A stretch of DNA of 64,000 bases. It comes from Streptomyces peucetius (GTDB lineage: Bacteria; Actinomycetota; Actinomycetes; Streptomycetales; Streptomycetaceae). Position numbers and translations under genes: made by a program. Under the pieces are notes generated by a model that was given only the letters and a program-made list of their open reading frames with translations, did not search any database and was not told the origin of the DNA. How positions within the stretch are numbered: the first letter of the stretch is position 1; every line of letters begins with the position of its first letter. Location: the NCBI RefSeq assembly GCF_025854275.1, contig NZ_CP107567.1, forward strand, positions 4,340,001 to 4,404,000. The letters are read 5' to 3'. Shown here one piece after another: positions 1-8,276 of this stretch.

Positions 1-1071
1 GTCGGTCTGGTAGACGTGGTCCTTTATCGACTGCTGCACGGCCTTCTGGGCCTGCGGGTTCAGCGTGGTCTTGATCGTCAGACCGCCCCGGTTCCAGATC
101 TTGAGCCGGTCCTTCCTGGTCTTCCCGAAGACCGGGTCGGCCAGGAACGCCTTGCGCACGTAGTCGCAGAAGAAGCCGGCGCCGTCGACGGCGGTGATGC
201 AGCCGTTCTTGGGCCGGCTGACCTTCAACTCGATCGGAGCGGCCTTGGCCTTGTCCGCCTCGGCCTGCGAGATGTCGCCGACGTCGGCCATGCGCTGCAG
301 CACGATATTGCGGCGCTTGGTCGCCTCCTCCGAGTCGTTGACCGGATCGAAGCGGCTGGGCGACTGGACGACGCCGGCGAGCAGCGCGGCCTCCTCCAGC
401 TTCAGGTCCTTGGCGTGCTTGGAGAAGTAGCGCTGGGACGCGGCCTCGATGCCGTACGCCTGCTGGCCGAAGAACGTGATGTTGAGGTAGTTCTCGAGGA
501 TCTTCTTCTTGCCGAGCTCCTCCTCGACCTGGATCGCGTACTTGAGCTCGCGGATCTTGCGGCCGAGGGTCTGCTGGGTGGCCTGGGCGACCTTGTCCGG
601 GTCGTCGCCTGCCTCTTCGACGAAGACGTTCTTCACATACTGCTGGGTGAGCGTGGAGGCGCCCTCCGAGACGCCGCCCGACTGCGCGTTCTTGTTCAGC
701 GCACGCAGCACGCCCTTGAGGTCGATCGCGCCGTGCTCGTAGAAGCGGGCGTCCTCGATCGCGACGATCGCCTTCTGCATGTAGGGCGAGATCTCCTCGA
801 GGGGCACCACGGTGCGGTCACGGGAGTAGACCACGGCGATCTTCCCGCCCTCGGAGTCGAGGATCGTGGTGCGCTGACTCAGCGGCGGGGTCTTGAGGTT
901 GGCGGGGATGGTGTCGAACCCCTCGACGGTCCCCTTGGCCGCGAGTCCCAGCGCTCCCACTGCGGGCAGGGCGATGCCTGCCAGCACGGCTCCGGAGAGC
1001 ACACTGACACCGAGGAACTTGGCGGCCTGCTGGATCCCGGTCAGACCGCCGCCCGAGCGCTTGTTTGGCAT
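1..1071 (-). CDS. Class A penicillin-binding protein, N-terminal part (runs off the window)
   Basis: Bifunctional peptidoglycan synthase of the cell envelope. A short N-terminal tail (MPNKRSGGG) precedes one membrane segment at about residues 18-45, followed by a GT51 glycosyltransferase domain. The catalytic glutamate motif IEDARFYEHG lies near residue 105 and the GASTLTQQYVKN motif near 140-150. The penicillin-binding transpeptidase domain must lie beyond position 1, so 357 codons are seen and the gene is incomplete. The ATG is preceded by TAGGCT with a 6-nt gap and no Shine-Dalgarno, which suggests a leaderless start. It is divergent from wblA, the arrangement I remember at SCO3580/SCO3579 of S. 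coelicolor. Function is clear; the exact PBP name is not assigned. Confidence 0.9.
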   Translation of the reverse strand, partial: MPNKRSGGGLTGIQQAAKFLGVSVLSGAVLAGIALPAVGALGLAAKGTVEGFDTIPANLKTPPLSQRTTILDSEGGKIAVVYSRDRTVVPLEEISPYMQKAIVAIEDARFYEHGAIDLKGVLRALNKNAQSGGVSEGASTLTQQYVKNVFVEEAGDDPDKVAQATQQTLGRKIRELKYAIQVEEELGKKKILENYLNITFFGQQAYGIEAASQRYFSKHAKDLKLEEAALLAGVVQSPSRFDPVNDSEEATKRRNIVLQRMADVGDISQAEADKAKAAPIELKVSRPKNGCITAVDGAGFFCDYVRKAFLADPVFGKTRKDRLKIWNRGGLTIKTTLNPQAQKAVQQSIKDHVYQTD

Positions 1072-1479
1072 GAGGGCAGCCTACGTTCTCATTTGCCGGA
1101 CAGGCGTAAAGGCATTGGCCTAAGCTGCTCACAACTGTCACAGCAGTGCGGTTCTGCATCAAGTGCTTGACATGACTTCCGCTGTACCCGAATCCGGCGA
1201 AGTTGTGTCCGCGAGCCGTGTCCGAATGCGGCGCATGTGTGCCGATGTGCCCCTTGTAAGTCAACTGAATTACCCGGCTTTGTCGGCTTTCTTCGCTATG
1301 TCCCCAGGTCACTCCCCTGGGTGATCTGCCGCGTACGCATAGTCCGTTCGGGCCATTCAAGATTGGGCCCCAAGGGGGTGTTGCGCTGTGCCCACCTTCC
1401 GTAACGTCCTCAACTGGCAGCGGTGAATATGCCGCTGCCGCCGTGGGGGAGCCTCGATTCGGGAGAGGACGGCGCCGGC
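1072..1479. other. Divergent intergenic region between PBP gene and wblA
   Basis: About 400 bp without a gene. It holds the leaderless -10 (TAGGCT) of the PBP gene at its left edge, the long upstream region of wblA, and the BldD-like inverted repeat listed separately. An in-frame extension of wblA reaches GTG 1423 and ATG 1429, but I see no good ribosome binding site for those starts. Confidence 0.5.
1306..1327. promoter_or_regulatory. Candidate BldD-type operator upstream of wblA
   Basis: The half sites TCACTC (1309-1314) and GGGTGA (1319-1324) form an inverted repeat, which extends to AGGTCAC...GTGATCT. They match the two BldD half-box patterns TnACnC and GnGTnA, but the gap is 4 nt instead of 1. 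wblA is a known BldD target in other Streptomyces; assigning this site to BldD is inference. Confidence 0.35.
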
Positions 1480-1824
1480 ATGGGCTGGGTAACCGACTGG
1501 AGTGCGCAGGCAGCCTGCCGCACTACGGATCCGGATGAACTGTTCGTTCAAGGGGCAGCGCAGAACAGGGCCAAGGCGGTGTGCACGGGATGCCCGGTGC
1601 GTACCGAGTGCCTGGCCGACGCGCTCGACAACCGCGTCGAATTCGGCGTGTGGGGCGGAATGACCGAACGGGAGCGACGCGCACTGCTGCGCAGGCGCCC
1701 CACGGTCACTTCGTGGCGGCGACTGCTCGAGACCGCACGCACGGAATACGAGCGCAGCGCGGGGATCCTTCCCGTCGCCCTCGACGACGACGAGACGTAC
1801 GAGGCGTACGCGGCGGTCGGGTAG
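1480..1824 (+). CDS. wblA: WhiB-family [4Fe-4S] regulator WblA
   Basis: Small iron-sulfur transcription factor that acts as a pleiotropic down-regulator of antibiotic production and is needed for normal sporulation in Streptomyces. With this start it is 114 aa. The four cluster cysteines are C13, C35, C38 and C44 (C-X21-C-X2-C-X5-C), followed by the GVWGG turn at about residues 56-60 and a basic stretch RERRALLRRR. The start MGWVTDWS is chosen because GGAGAGGA lies about 10 nt upstream and the family usually starts here; an extension of 19 codons to GTG 1423 is possible. Sequence and neighbours (PBP on one side, ArsA-like pair on the other) match the S. coelicolor wblA locus. Confidence 0.93.
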   Translation: MGWVTDWSAQAACRTTDPDELFVQGAAQNRAKAVCTGCPVRTECLADALDNRVEFGVWGGMTERERRALLRRRPTVTSWRRLLETARTEYERSAGILPVALDDDETYEAYAAVG

Positions 1825-2172
1825 CCGTCGCCCGGACACACCTGCGCCCGGGCGCCTTCGGTGCCGGCCGTGACGGACCGACCGCTAGGGCGTGCGCCCC
1901 AGGTGGGTGAGGCACGCCTGACGCCGGGCCGTGCCCGCACGGGCGCCGACACCCGGAGCGCGCCGGACGGCGGTGCGTCGGATGGCCTGCGTCGGCGCGA
2001 CAGCCGGCACAGGACCAGGGTCGGCGTGCCTGTCCGTGCGCTGCCGTCGGCTCCCTCGTCGCGTGCGCACGAGCCGGGACGGCGTCCCGCGCCCGTGGCC
2101 CCGGTAGCCGTCGCACGCCGCCGCGTACCGAGCCCTGCGCAGCCTCCGCGTGCCCGCCGTGTACGCGTGTGC
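1825..2172. other. Convergent intergenic region, no gene seen
   Basis: About 350 bp between the ends of wblA and the ArsA-like gene. A 7-bp hairpin (1829-1854; CGCCCGG/CCGGGCG) just after the wblA stop may end its transcript. The rest is GC-rich with no convincing reading frame. Confidence 0.4.
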
Positions 2173-3591
2173 CTACGCCGCCCCCGCCGGGGTGCTCCCA
2201 CCCGTCGCAAGGCGGTCACCGATGGCGCGCAGGCCGGCGAGGTCGTGCACATCGCCGGGAAACGCAGGTACCTCGGCCACCGCCACCTCCGGGTGGAGCG
2301 CGGTGAAACGGTCACGGGTGCGCTGCTCGCGAGCGAGCACCTGCATCCGTTCGGCATGCAGGCGCAGCAGACCCGCAGTCATCTGCTCGGTGGTCTGCTC
2401 CGTGGCCTGGTCTGTGGTCCGTTCCAGGGAGTTCTTCGGTTCTGCGGGTGATTCGGGAACTTCCGGTGGGGCTTTTGATGCGCCGGGGGCCGACGTGCCG
2501 GCTTCCGGTGGAGCTTCGGGGGAGCGGCCCGCGGACGGTGATTCGGGAGAGACGGCCGCGGCGTCACGAACTCGAGTCTTCCCGGGCCCCTGATCCACAA
2601 TGCCGGCCTCGTCAAGATTTTCCGCCGCCGCCAGGGCCCGCTCCGCGGAGAGCCGTGCCGCCCCGCTGCCGTGCACCCGGTTGAGGACCAGTCCGGCGAG
2701 CGGCATGTCCTCGGCCGCCAGTCGTTCCACGAAGTACGCGGCCTCCCGCAGCGCGTCGCGCTCGGGCGCCGCAACCACCAAGAACGCCGTCCCCGGGGCC
2801 TGCAGCAGCCGGTACGTCGCGTCCGCCCGCATACGGAACCCGCCGAACATGGTGTCCATCGCGGCCACGAACGTCTGCACGTCCCGCAGCAGTTGACCTC
2901 CGAGCACCTTGCCCAGCGTGCCCGTCATCATCGACATGCCGACGTTGAGGAACTTCATCCCCGCCCGGCCGCCCACCTTCGCCGGGGCCATCAGCAGTTT
3001 GATGAACTTGCCGTCCAGGAACGACCCCAGGCGCTTCGGCGCATCCAGGAAGTCCAGCGCCGAACGGGAGGGCGGGGTGTCGACGATGATCAGGTCCCAC
3101 TCGTCGCGCGCCCGCAGCTGGCCCAGCTTCTCCATGGCCATGTACTCCTGCGTGCCGGCGAAACCGGCGGACAGGGACTGGTAGAAGGGGTTCTCCAGGA
3201 TGGCGCGGGCCCGCTCCGCGTCCGCGTGCGCCTCGACGATCTCGTCGAACGTCCGCTTCATGTCGAGCATCATGGCGTGCAGTTCGCCGGCCGGCCGCAC
3301 GCCATCGTCCCTGCCTGCGTCGCTTCCCGTCGCCCCTCCCCGATCCTCGATGCCCTTGACCCTGCGGGGAGTGTTGTCGAGTGAGTCGATGCCCATGGAC
3401 TGCGCCAGCCGCCGGGCCGGGTCGATGGTGAGGACGACCACCTTGCGGCCGCGCTCGGCCGCCCGGACGCCGAGGGCCGCCGCCGTCGTCGTCTTGCCGA
3501 CGCCCCCGGCACCGCAGCACACGATGATGCGTGTCGCCGGGTCGTCGATGAGCGGGTCGACCTCGAGCCGGGCCGACGGTTCCAGAGTCAT
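2173..3591 (-). CDS. ArsA-family ATPase, second gene of a coupled pair
   Basis: Cytoplasmic P-loop ATPase of the ArsA/Get3 type, 472 aa. The P-loop GAGGVGKTT is at about residues 28-36, the second motif TIDPARRLAQSMG near 55-67, and DTPPSRSALDFLDAP near 170. There is no obvious partner pump, so an arsenite-export role is not implied. Residues about 310-400 are a Pro/Glu/Thr-rich insert that breaks the ATPase fold and looks disordered. Its ATG overlaps the stop of the upstream gene (3588-3591, ATGA), so the two are translationally coupled and probably work as a heterodimer, as the paired ArsA-like genes beside wblA do in other Streptomyces. The cellular substrate is unknown. Confidence 0.88.
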   Translation of the reverse strand: MTLEPSARLEVDPLIDDPATRIIVCCGAGGVGKTTTAAALGVRAAERGRKVVVLTIDPARRLAQSMGIDSLDNTPRRVKGIEDRGGATGSDAGRDDGVRPAGELHAMMLDMKRTFDEIVEAHADAERARAILENPFYQSLSAGFAGTQEYMAMEKLGQLRARDEWDLIIVDTPPSRSALDFLDAPKRLGSFLDGKFIKLLMAPAKVGGRAGMKFLNVGMSMMTGTLGKVLGGQLLRDVQTFVAAMDTMFGGFRMRADATYRLLQAPGTAFLVVAAPERDALREAAYFVERLAAEDMPLAGLVLNRVHGSGAARLSAERALAAAENLDEAGIVDQGPGKTRVRDAAAVSPESPSAGRSPEAPPEAGTSAPGASKAPPEVPESPAEPKNSLERTTDQATEQTTEQMTAGLLRLHAERMQVLAREQRTRDRFTALHPEVAVAEVPAFPGDVHDLAGLRAIGDRLATGGSTPAGAA

Positions 3592-4550
3592 GAGCCCGCC
3601 CCTTGCTTGCGCAGTTCCCTCGCCAGTTGGTAGAGGCCGGACAGATCGACGCCCTCGCTCAGCACGGGGAGTTCGTACGCGCCCAGCTCCAGGGTGTTCA
3701 GTGTCCTGCGCTGCTCGCGTTCCAGTTCCACGCGCTGCGCGTGCTCGGCCGCCTGCTCCAGCAGCGGCGTGACGAGTGTCGCGGCACCCGGCACACCGGC
3801 CGCCGTGAGCGCCTCGGTGACGGCGCCGCGCCGGCCGTTCGCCGCCTCGCGCACCGCGTCCTCGTCGAGGAGGTGCGGACGGACCATGTTCACGATGACC
3901 TGACCCACCGGCAGTTCGGCGGCGCGCAGTTCGGCGACGCCGTCCGCGGTCTCCTGCACCGGCATCTCTTCAAGGAGGGTCACCAGGTGGACAGCCGTCT
4001 CGGGGGACTTGAGGACCCGCATCACAGCCTGCGCCTGATTGTGTATCGGGCCGATCCGCGCCAGGCCCGCCACCTCGTCGTTGACGTTCAGGAAGCGGGT
4101 GATGCGGCCGGTGGGCGGGGCGTCCATGACCACGTAGTCGTAGACGTACCGCCCCTGTCTGTCCCGGCGGCGGACCGCCTCGCAGGCCTTGCCGGTCAGC
4201 AGCACGTCGCGGACGCCCGGGGCAATCGTCGTCGCGAAGTCGATCGCGCCGATCTTCTTCAGCGCGCGGCCCGCGCCGCCGAGTTTGTAGAACATCTGGA
4301 GGTAGTCGAGGAGGGCGCGCTCGGCGTCGATGGCCAGCGCGAACACCTCGCCCCCGCCGGAGGAGACGGCGATCTTGCGCTCCTCATAGGGAAGAGCCTC
4401 CGTCTCGAACAGCTGGGCGATGCCCTGCCTGCCCTCGACCTCGACGAGAAGAGTCCGCTTTCCCTCGGTCGCGAGGGCGAGCGCGAGGGCGGCGGCAACC
4501 GTGGTCTTACCGGTCCCGCCCTTGCCGCTGACGACCTGGAGCCTGCTCAC
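3588..4550 (-). CDS. ArsA-family ATPase, first gene of a coupled pair
   Basis: Second P-loop NTPase of the pair, 320 aa. The Walker A motif VSGKGGTGKTT is at about residues 7-17 and the switch motif MDAPPTGRITRFLNVN near 150. The reading frame is open upstream, but GTG 4550 is chosen: it places the P-loop at the very N terminus as usual and has TAGGCT 7 nt ahead, fitting a leaderless transcript. The family closely resembles the other gene of the pair but lacks the long insert. What the pair transports or chaperones is not known from sequence. Confidence 0.87.
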   Translation of the reverse strand: MSRLQVVSGKGGTGKTTVAAALALALATEGKRTLLVEVEGRQGIAQLFETEALPYEERKIAVSSGGGEVFALAIDAERALLDYLQMFYKLGGAGRALKKIGAIDFATTIAPGVRDVLLTGKACEAVRRRDRQGRYVYDYVVMDAPPTGRITRFLNVNDEVAGLARIGPIHNQAQAVMRVLKSPETAVHLVTLLEEMPVQETADGVAELRAAELPVGQVIVNMVRPHLLDEDAVREAANGRRGAVTEALTAAGVPGAATLVTPLLEQAAEHAQRVELEREQRRTLNTLELGAYELPVLSEGVDLSGLYQLARELRKQGAGS

Positions 4551-4667
4551 GTATGCGAGCCTAACCAGTGGTGCCCCGCCGTACGCACGAGGCTGCCTGC
4601 GGCTTGCGTCACGCAACCGTCGGGCTGCGTCACGGACCATGCCGGGGGTGCGGCTACAGTCGGCTCC

Positions 4668-4829
4668 ATGACCAAGTGGGAATACGCGACCGTGCCCCTT
4701 CTCGTGCACGCGACGAAGCAGATTCTGGACACCTGGGGTGAGGACGGCTGGGAGCTGGTCCAGGTCGTGCCCGGGCCCAACAACCCCGAGCAGCTCGTGG
4801 CCTACCTGAAGCGGGAGAAGTCCTCGTGA
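4668..4829 (+). CDS. DUF4177-type small protein
   Basis: 53-aa protein with the DUF4177 pattern MTKWEYATVPL...DGWELVQVVPG...YLKR, a small beta-rich fold of unknown function. The ATG lies 7 nt after TACAGT, so the mRNA is probably leaderless. Its stop overlaps the GTG start of the ridA-like gene by 4 bp, so the two are coupled. It is divergent from the ArsA-like pair. Confidence 0.88.
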   Translation: MTKWEYATVPLLVHATKQILDTWGEDGWELVQVVPGPNNPEQLVAYLKREKSS

Positions 4830-5302
4830 GCGGCGTCGTCGACGCCCGGCTCGCCGAGCTCGGACTGAAGCTGCCGGAGGTCGTGCCGCCGCTGGCCGCG
4901 TACCAGCCGGCGGTGGTCTCCGGAGCGTACGTCTACACCGCGGGCCAGCTCCCGATGGTGGAGGGCAAGCTTCCGGTGACCGGCAAGGTCGGGGCCGAGG
5001 TCACCCCCGAGGAGGCCAAGGAGCTTGCCCGCACCTGTGCGTTGAACGCCCTGGCGGCCGTGAAGTCGGTCGTCGGTGATCTGGACCGCATCGCGCGTGT
5101 GGTGAAGGTCGTCGGCTTCGTGGCGTCCGCCGCCGACTTCACCGGCCAGCCCGCCGTCCTCAACGGCGCCAGCGAGCTGCTCGGCGAGCTGCTCGGCGAC
5201 AAGGGAGTCCACGCGCGCAGCGCGGTCGGTGTCGCGGTGCTGCCGCTGGACGCCCCGGTCGAGGTCGAGATCCAGGTGGAGCTCGTCCAGGACGGCTGCT
5301 GA
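4826..5302 (+). CDS. RidA/YjgF-family protein
   Basis: 158-aa protein of the Rid (enamine/imine deaminase) superfamily. The central segment YTAGQLP, the EEAKELARTCALNALAAVKSVVGDLDRI helix (in parts) and VAVLPLDAPVEVEIQVEL near the C terminus are typical of the fold. Members without the catalytic arginine lack the deaminase activity; here the usual Arg position just before the final strand region reads as part of HARSAVGVAVLP, which leaves R available, but I cannot prove activity. It is coupled to the DUF4177 gene through GTGA and is followed by a strong hairpin terminator. Confidence 0.9.
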   Translation: MSGVVDARLAELGLKLPEVVPPLAAYQPAVVSGAYVYTAGQLPMVEGKLPVTGKVGAEVTPEEAKELARTCALNALAAVKSVVGDLDRIARVVKVVGFVASAADFTGQPAVLNGASELLGELLGDKGVHARSAVGVAVLPLDAPVEVEIQVELVQDGC

Positions 5303-5324
5303 CAGAACGGCTCCTCAGTACGAG

Positions 5325-5365
5325 GACGGCCCCGTGCCCGCCGCCCCGGCGGGTACGGGGCCGTC
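5325..5365 (+). terminator. Hairpin terminator after the RidA gene
   Basis: Nearly perfect inverted repeat of about 18 bp (GACGGCCCCGT.../...ACGGGGCCGTC) with a 3-nt loop, 22 nt after the stop. It is GC-rich without a U-tract, as is common in Streptomyces. Confidence 0.7.
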
Positions 5366-5381
5366 GCCATACCCCGGGTCG

Positions 5382-5434
5382 GCCGGGCCCGTGGGCTCGG
5401 CCGACCCGCGGTACGCCGGGCCCGTGGGCTCGGC
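5382..5434. repeat. Two direct copies of a 20-bp sequence, 33-bp period
   Basis: GCCGGGCCCGTGGGCTCGGC occurs at 5382-5401 and again at 5415-5434. The 33-bp spacing keeps a reading frame, but the frames on both strands look like low-complexity Pro/Gly/Ser text, not a gene. It lies in the 244-bp gap between the RidA and NUDIX genes. Confidence 0.6.
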
Positions 5435-5546
5435 GGGGACGCCCCGACACCGCTGTCGTCGGCAGGTGCCCGCACCACGGGGCCGGCCGTCCCGTGCCGG
5501 GAAGGAGGCTCTCGAACATCGGCGCGGAAGCGCATAGCATCCGGCC

Positions 5547-6413
5547 ATGTCCAATGGTCAGTGGTACCCGCCGGAATGGCCCGACCGCATCCGCGCCCTC
5601 GCGAGCGGTGAGCTCACTGCCGTGGCCCCCAAGCGGGCCGCCACGGTCATGCTGCTGCGCGACACGGCCGACGGCACCGCTGTCCACATGCTCCGCCGCC
5701 GCACCTCCATGGCCTTCGCCGGAGGGGCGTACGCCTACCCGGGCGGCGGTGTGGACCCCCGCGACGACCGCCCGGTGCGCTGGGCCGGCCCCTCCCTGGG
5801 GGTCTGGGCGGAGCGCCTCGGGGCGGACGACACCGCCTCCGCCCAGGCCATCGTGTGCGCGGCGGTCCGCGAGACGTTCGAGGAAGCGGGCGTCCTGCTG
5901 GCCGGGCCCACCCACGACACGGTCGTCGGCGACACGACGGGCGACGACTGGGAGGCGGACCGGCAGGCACTGGTCGACCGTGGCCTGTCGTTCGCGGACT
6001 TCCTGGACCGCAGGGGGCTGGTGCTCCGCTCCGACCTGCTGGGCGCTTGGGCGCGCTGGATCACGCCGGAGTTCGAGCCCCGCCGGTACGACACCTGGTT
6101 CTTCGTGGCCGCGCTCCCCGAGGGACAGCGCACCCGCAACGCCTCCACGGAGGCGGAGAGCACCGTCTGGATCAGCCCCTCGCAGGCCACGGCCGGATAC
6201 GACAAGGGCGACCTGCTGATGATGCCGCCGACCATCGCGACGCTCCGCACGCTCGAGCCGTACGGCACGGCCGCGCAGGCCCTGGAGGCGGCGGCGGACC
6301 AGGACCTCGCCCCGGTGCTGGCCCAGGCCCGGCTGGAGGGCGGGGAGGTCGTCCTGAGCTGGCCGGGGCACGACGAGTTCACCAAGCACGTGCCCACCGG
6401 AGGCCCGCGATGA
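5547..6413 (+). CDS. NUDIX hydrolase
   Basis: 288-aa hydrolase expected to cleave a nucleoside diphosphate linked to another group. The NUDIX box is split in the long style: GGGVDP at about residues 66-71 and AAVRETFEEAGVLL at about 113-126 (REx2EExGU). The long loop between these parts is typical of the ADP-ribose/CoA-like subfamily with unknown substrate. The start follows TAGCAT with a 6-nt gap (leaderless pattern). The stop overlaps the ATG of the MBL-fold gene (6410-6413), so both hydrolases are made together. Confidence 0.88.
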   Translation: MSNGQWYPPEWPDRIRALASGELTAVAPKRAATVMLLRDTADGTAVHMLRRRTSMAFAGGAYAYPGGGVDPRDDRPVRWAGPSLGVWAERLGADDTASAQAIVCAAVRETFEEAGVLLAGPTHDTVVGDTTGDDWEADRQALVDRGLSFADFLDRRGLVLRSDLLGAWARWITPEFEPRRYDTWFFVAALPEGQRTRNASTEAESTVWISPSQATAGYDKGDLLMMPPTIATLRTLEPYGTAAQALEAAADQDLAPVLAQARLEGGEVVLSWPGHDEFTKHVPTGGPR

Positions 6414-7249
6414 CCGACGCCGGCACTCTGCCGGGACAGCCCCGCGGCGGTGTGCTGTCGGGGCCGGCCACCACCCGTGCCGTGAACGTCCTCGCCCCGA
6501 ACCCGTCCGCGATGACCCTCGACGGCACCAACACCTGGATCGTCTCCGAGCCGGGCTCCGGACTCGCGGTCGTCGTCGACCCGGGCCCGCTCGACGAGGG
6601 CCATCTGCGGGCCGTCATCGACACTGCCGAACGTGCGGGCAAGCGGATCGCCCTCACCCTGCTCACCCACGGCCACCCCGACCACGCCGAAGGGGCCTCG
6701 CGCTTCGCGGAACTGACCCGTACGAACGTCCGGGCCCTGGACCCGGCGCTGCGGCTCGGCGACGAAGGGCTCGCCCCCGGCGATGTGATCACCACGGGCG
6801 GGCTGGAGATGCGGGTCGTCCCCACGCCCGGCCACACCGGGGACTCGCTCAGCTTCCATCTGCCGGCCGACCGGGCCGTGCTCACCGGAGACACGGTCCT
6901 CGGACGCGGCACGACCGTCGTCGCCCACCCCGACGGCCGGCTCGGCGACTACCTCGACTCGCTGCGGCGCCTGCGCTCGCTCACCGTCGACGACGGCATC
7001 CGCACCGTGCTGCCCGGTCACGGCCCCGTGCTGGACGACGCCCAGGGCGCCGTCGAGTTCTACCTCGCGCACCGCGCGAGCCGCCTCGCACAGGTGGAGA
7101 CGGCGGTCGAGAACGGCTGCACCACGCCCTTCGAGGTCGTGGCGCAGGTGTACGCGGGGGTGGACAGGTCCCTGTGGCCGGCCGCGGAGCTGTCTGTGCG
7201 GGCACAGCTCGAATACCTGCGCGACCACGGACTCATCGGGCCCGGCTAG
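6410..7249 (+). CDS. MBL-fold metallo-hydrolase (LACTB2-like)
   Basis: 279-aa protein with the metallo-beta-lactamase fold. Metal ligands are in THGHPDHAEG (HxHxDH), TPGHTGDS, GDTVLGRG and PGHGPV. The C-terminal helical domain, with NGCTTPFEVVAQVY and a final LEYLRDHGLI winged-helix-like element, matches LACTB2-type hydrolases, some of which act on RNA. It is translationally coupled to the preceding NUDIX gene and ends at a strong shared terminator with crp. Confidence 0.88.
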   Translation: MTDAGTLPGQPRGGVLSGPATTRAVNVLAPNPSAMTLDGTNTWIVSEPGSGLAVVVDPGPLDEGHLRAVIDTAERAGKRIALTLLTHGHPDHAEGASRFAELTRTNVRALDPALRLGDEGLAPGDVITTGGLEMRVVPTPGHTGDSLSFHLPADRAVLTGDTVLGRGTTVVAHPDGRLGDYLDSLRRLRSLTVDDGIRTVLPGHGPVLDDAQGAVEFYLAHRASRLAQVETAVENGCTTPFEVVAQVYAGVDRSLWPAAELSVRAQLEYLRDHGLIGPG

Positions 7250-7285
7250 CGGCGTGCCGCTCCGGCAGCCACGGACGCGTCCGAG

Positions 7286-7326
7286 CGCGAAGGGGCCGCC
7301 CGCATCATGCGGGCGGCCCCTTCGCG
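7286..7326. terminator. Bidirectional terminator between MBL-fold gene and crp
   Basis: Perfect 20-bp inverted repeat (CGCGAAGGGGCCGCCCGCAT and its complement) around a single central base, placed between two converging genes, so it can serve both. Confidence 0.85.
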
Positions 7327-7355
7327 TCGAACAGGGTGTGTCTGGGCCGGTGACG

Positions 7356-8030
7356 TCAGCGCGAACGCTTGGCCAGGCGCTCCACGTCGAGCAGGATCAC
7401 CGCACGGGCCTCCAGGCGGAGCCAGCCCCGCTGTGCGAAGTCGGCCAGCGCCTTGTTCACGGTCTCGCGGGAGGCACCGACCAGCTGGGCCAGCTCTTCC
7501 TGGGTGAGGTCGTGGACGACGTGGATGCCCTCCTCCGACTGCACGCCGAAACGGCGCGACAGGTCGAGGAGCGCCCGGGCGACACGGCCCGGCACGTCGG
7601 AGAAGACCAGGTCGGACATCTGGTCGTTGGTCTTGCGGAGCCGGCGGGCGACCGCGCGCAGCAGCGCCGTGGCCACCTCGGGCCGGACGTTCAGCCAGGG
7701 CTGGAGGTCACCGTGGCCGAGACCGAGGAGCTTGACCTCGGTCAGCGCGGTGGCGGTCGCGGTGCGCGGGCCCGGGTCGAAGAGGGACAGCTCGCCGATC
7801 AGCTCGCCGGGGCCGAGGACCGCGAGCATGTTCTCGCGGCCGTCGGGGGAGGTGCGGTGGAGCTTGACCTTGCCTTCGGTGACCACGTAGAGGCGGTCGC
7901 CCGGTTCGCCCTCGTGGAAGAGCGCGTCGCCGCGGGCGAGCGTCGCTTCACTCATCGAGGCGCGGAGCTCCGCGGCCTGCTCGTCATCGAGCGCCGCGAA
8001 GAGCGGGGCGCGCCGCAGAACGTCGTCCAC
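7356..8030 (-). CDS. crp: Crp/Fnr-family regulator Crp
   Basis: 224-aa cAMP-receptor-like transcription factor that in S. coelicolor controls germination, growth and antibiotic precursor supply. The cyclic-nucleotide-binding beta-roll spans about residues 10-120 (GEPGDRLYVVTEGKVKL, then GELIGELSLFDPGPRTATATA in parts). The dimer helix is about 120-145, and the C-terminal helix-turn-helix contains TQEELAQLVGASRETVNKAL at about 172-191. The sequence is that of the highly conserved Streptomyces Crp (SCO3571). A site matching the Crp consensus lies in the divergent promoter region towards nth, so autoregulation is likely. Confidence 0.93.
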   Translation of the reverse strand: MDDVLRRAPLFAALDDEQAAELRASMSEATLARGDALFHEGEPGDRLYVVTEGKVKLHRTSPDGRENMLAVLGPGELIGELSLFDPGPRTATATALTEVKLLGLGHGDLQPWLNVRPEVATALLRAVARRLRKTNDQMSDLVFSDVPGRVARALLDLSRRFGVQSEEGIHVVHDLTQEELAQLVGASRETVNKALADFAQRGWLRLEARAVILLDVERLAKRSR

Positions 8031-8124
8031 GAGTTCTCTCCTTGTCGACCTGCTCAGGGGACGTTGGTCCCATGATGCCGGACTGTGCTGTGCCGGCCCG
8101 GGGACACTGTGCCCCCATGGGGCT

Positions 8125-8146
8125 CACCAGGGCACGCGCCCTGGTG
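8125..8146. other. 9-bp hairpin in the crp leader
   Basis: Perfect inverted repeat CACCAGGGC-ACGC-GCCCTGGTG between the Crp-like site and crp. It could be an attenuator in the crp mRNA or a protein operator; the sequence does not decide. Confidence 0.5.
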
Positions 8147-8156
8147 GTAAACAATC

Positions 8157-8170
8157 GTGCGATCAGTCAC
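8157..8170. promoter_or_regulatory. Putative Crp binding site
   Basis: GTGCGATCAGTCAC fits the Streptomyces Crp pattern GTG-N6-GNCAC exactly and scores 8 of 10 against TGTGA-N6-TCACA. It is 127 bp upstream of crp and 107 bp upstream of nth, so it could regulate either. Confidence 0.55.
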
Positions 8171-8276
8171 AACAAGTTTGACGTACTGACGCGTCTCTCC
8201 CTACGGCAGGGGCCCGATCGGGTCCTGATTACGGGCGACCGGGGCGGATGTCGGTGGGGGCCTTTAGGCTGGCCGG

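Larger units (their letters stand above)
8031..8276. other. crp-nth divergent promoter region
   Basis: About 245 bp holding the leader of crp, a 9-bp hairpin and a Crp-consensus site (both listed separately), and the TAGGCT element of nth at 8265-8270. Confidence 0.6.

Noticed and set aside
5315..5554. Minus-strand 79-aa frame with Pro/Gly/Thr repeats before the NUDIX gene
   Set aside because: It is made of the terminator and the 33-bp repeat, has no ribosome binding site and lies antisense to the NUDIX promoter.
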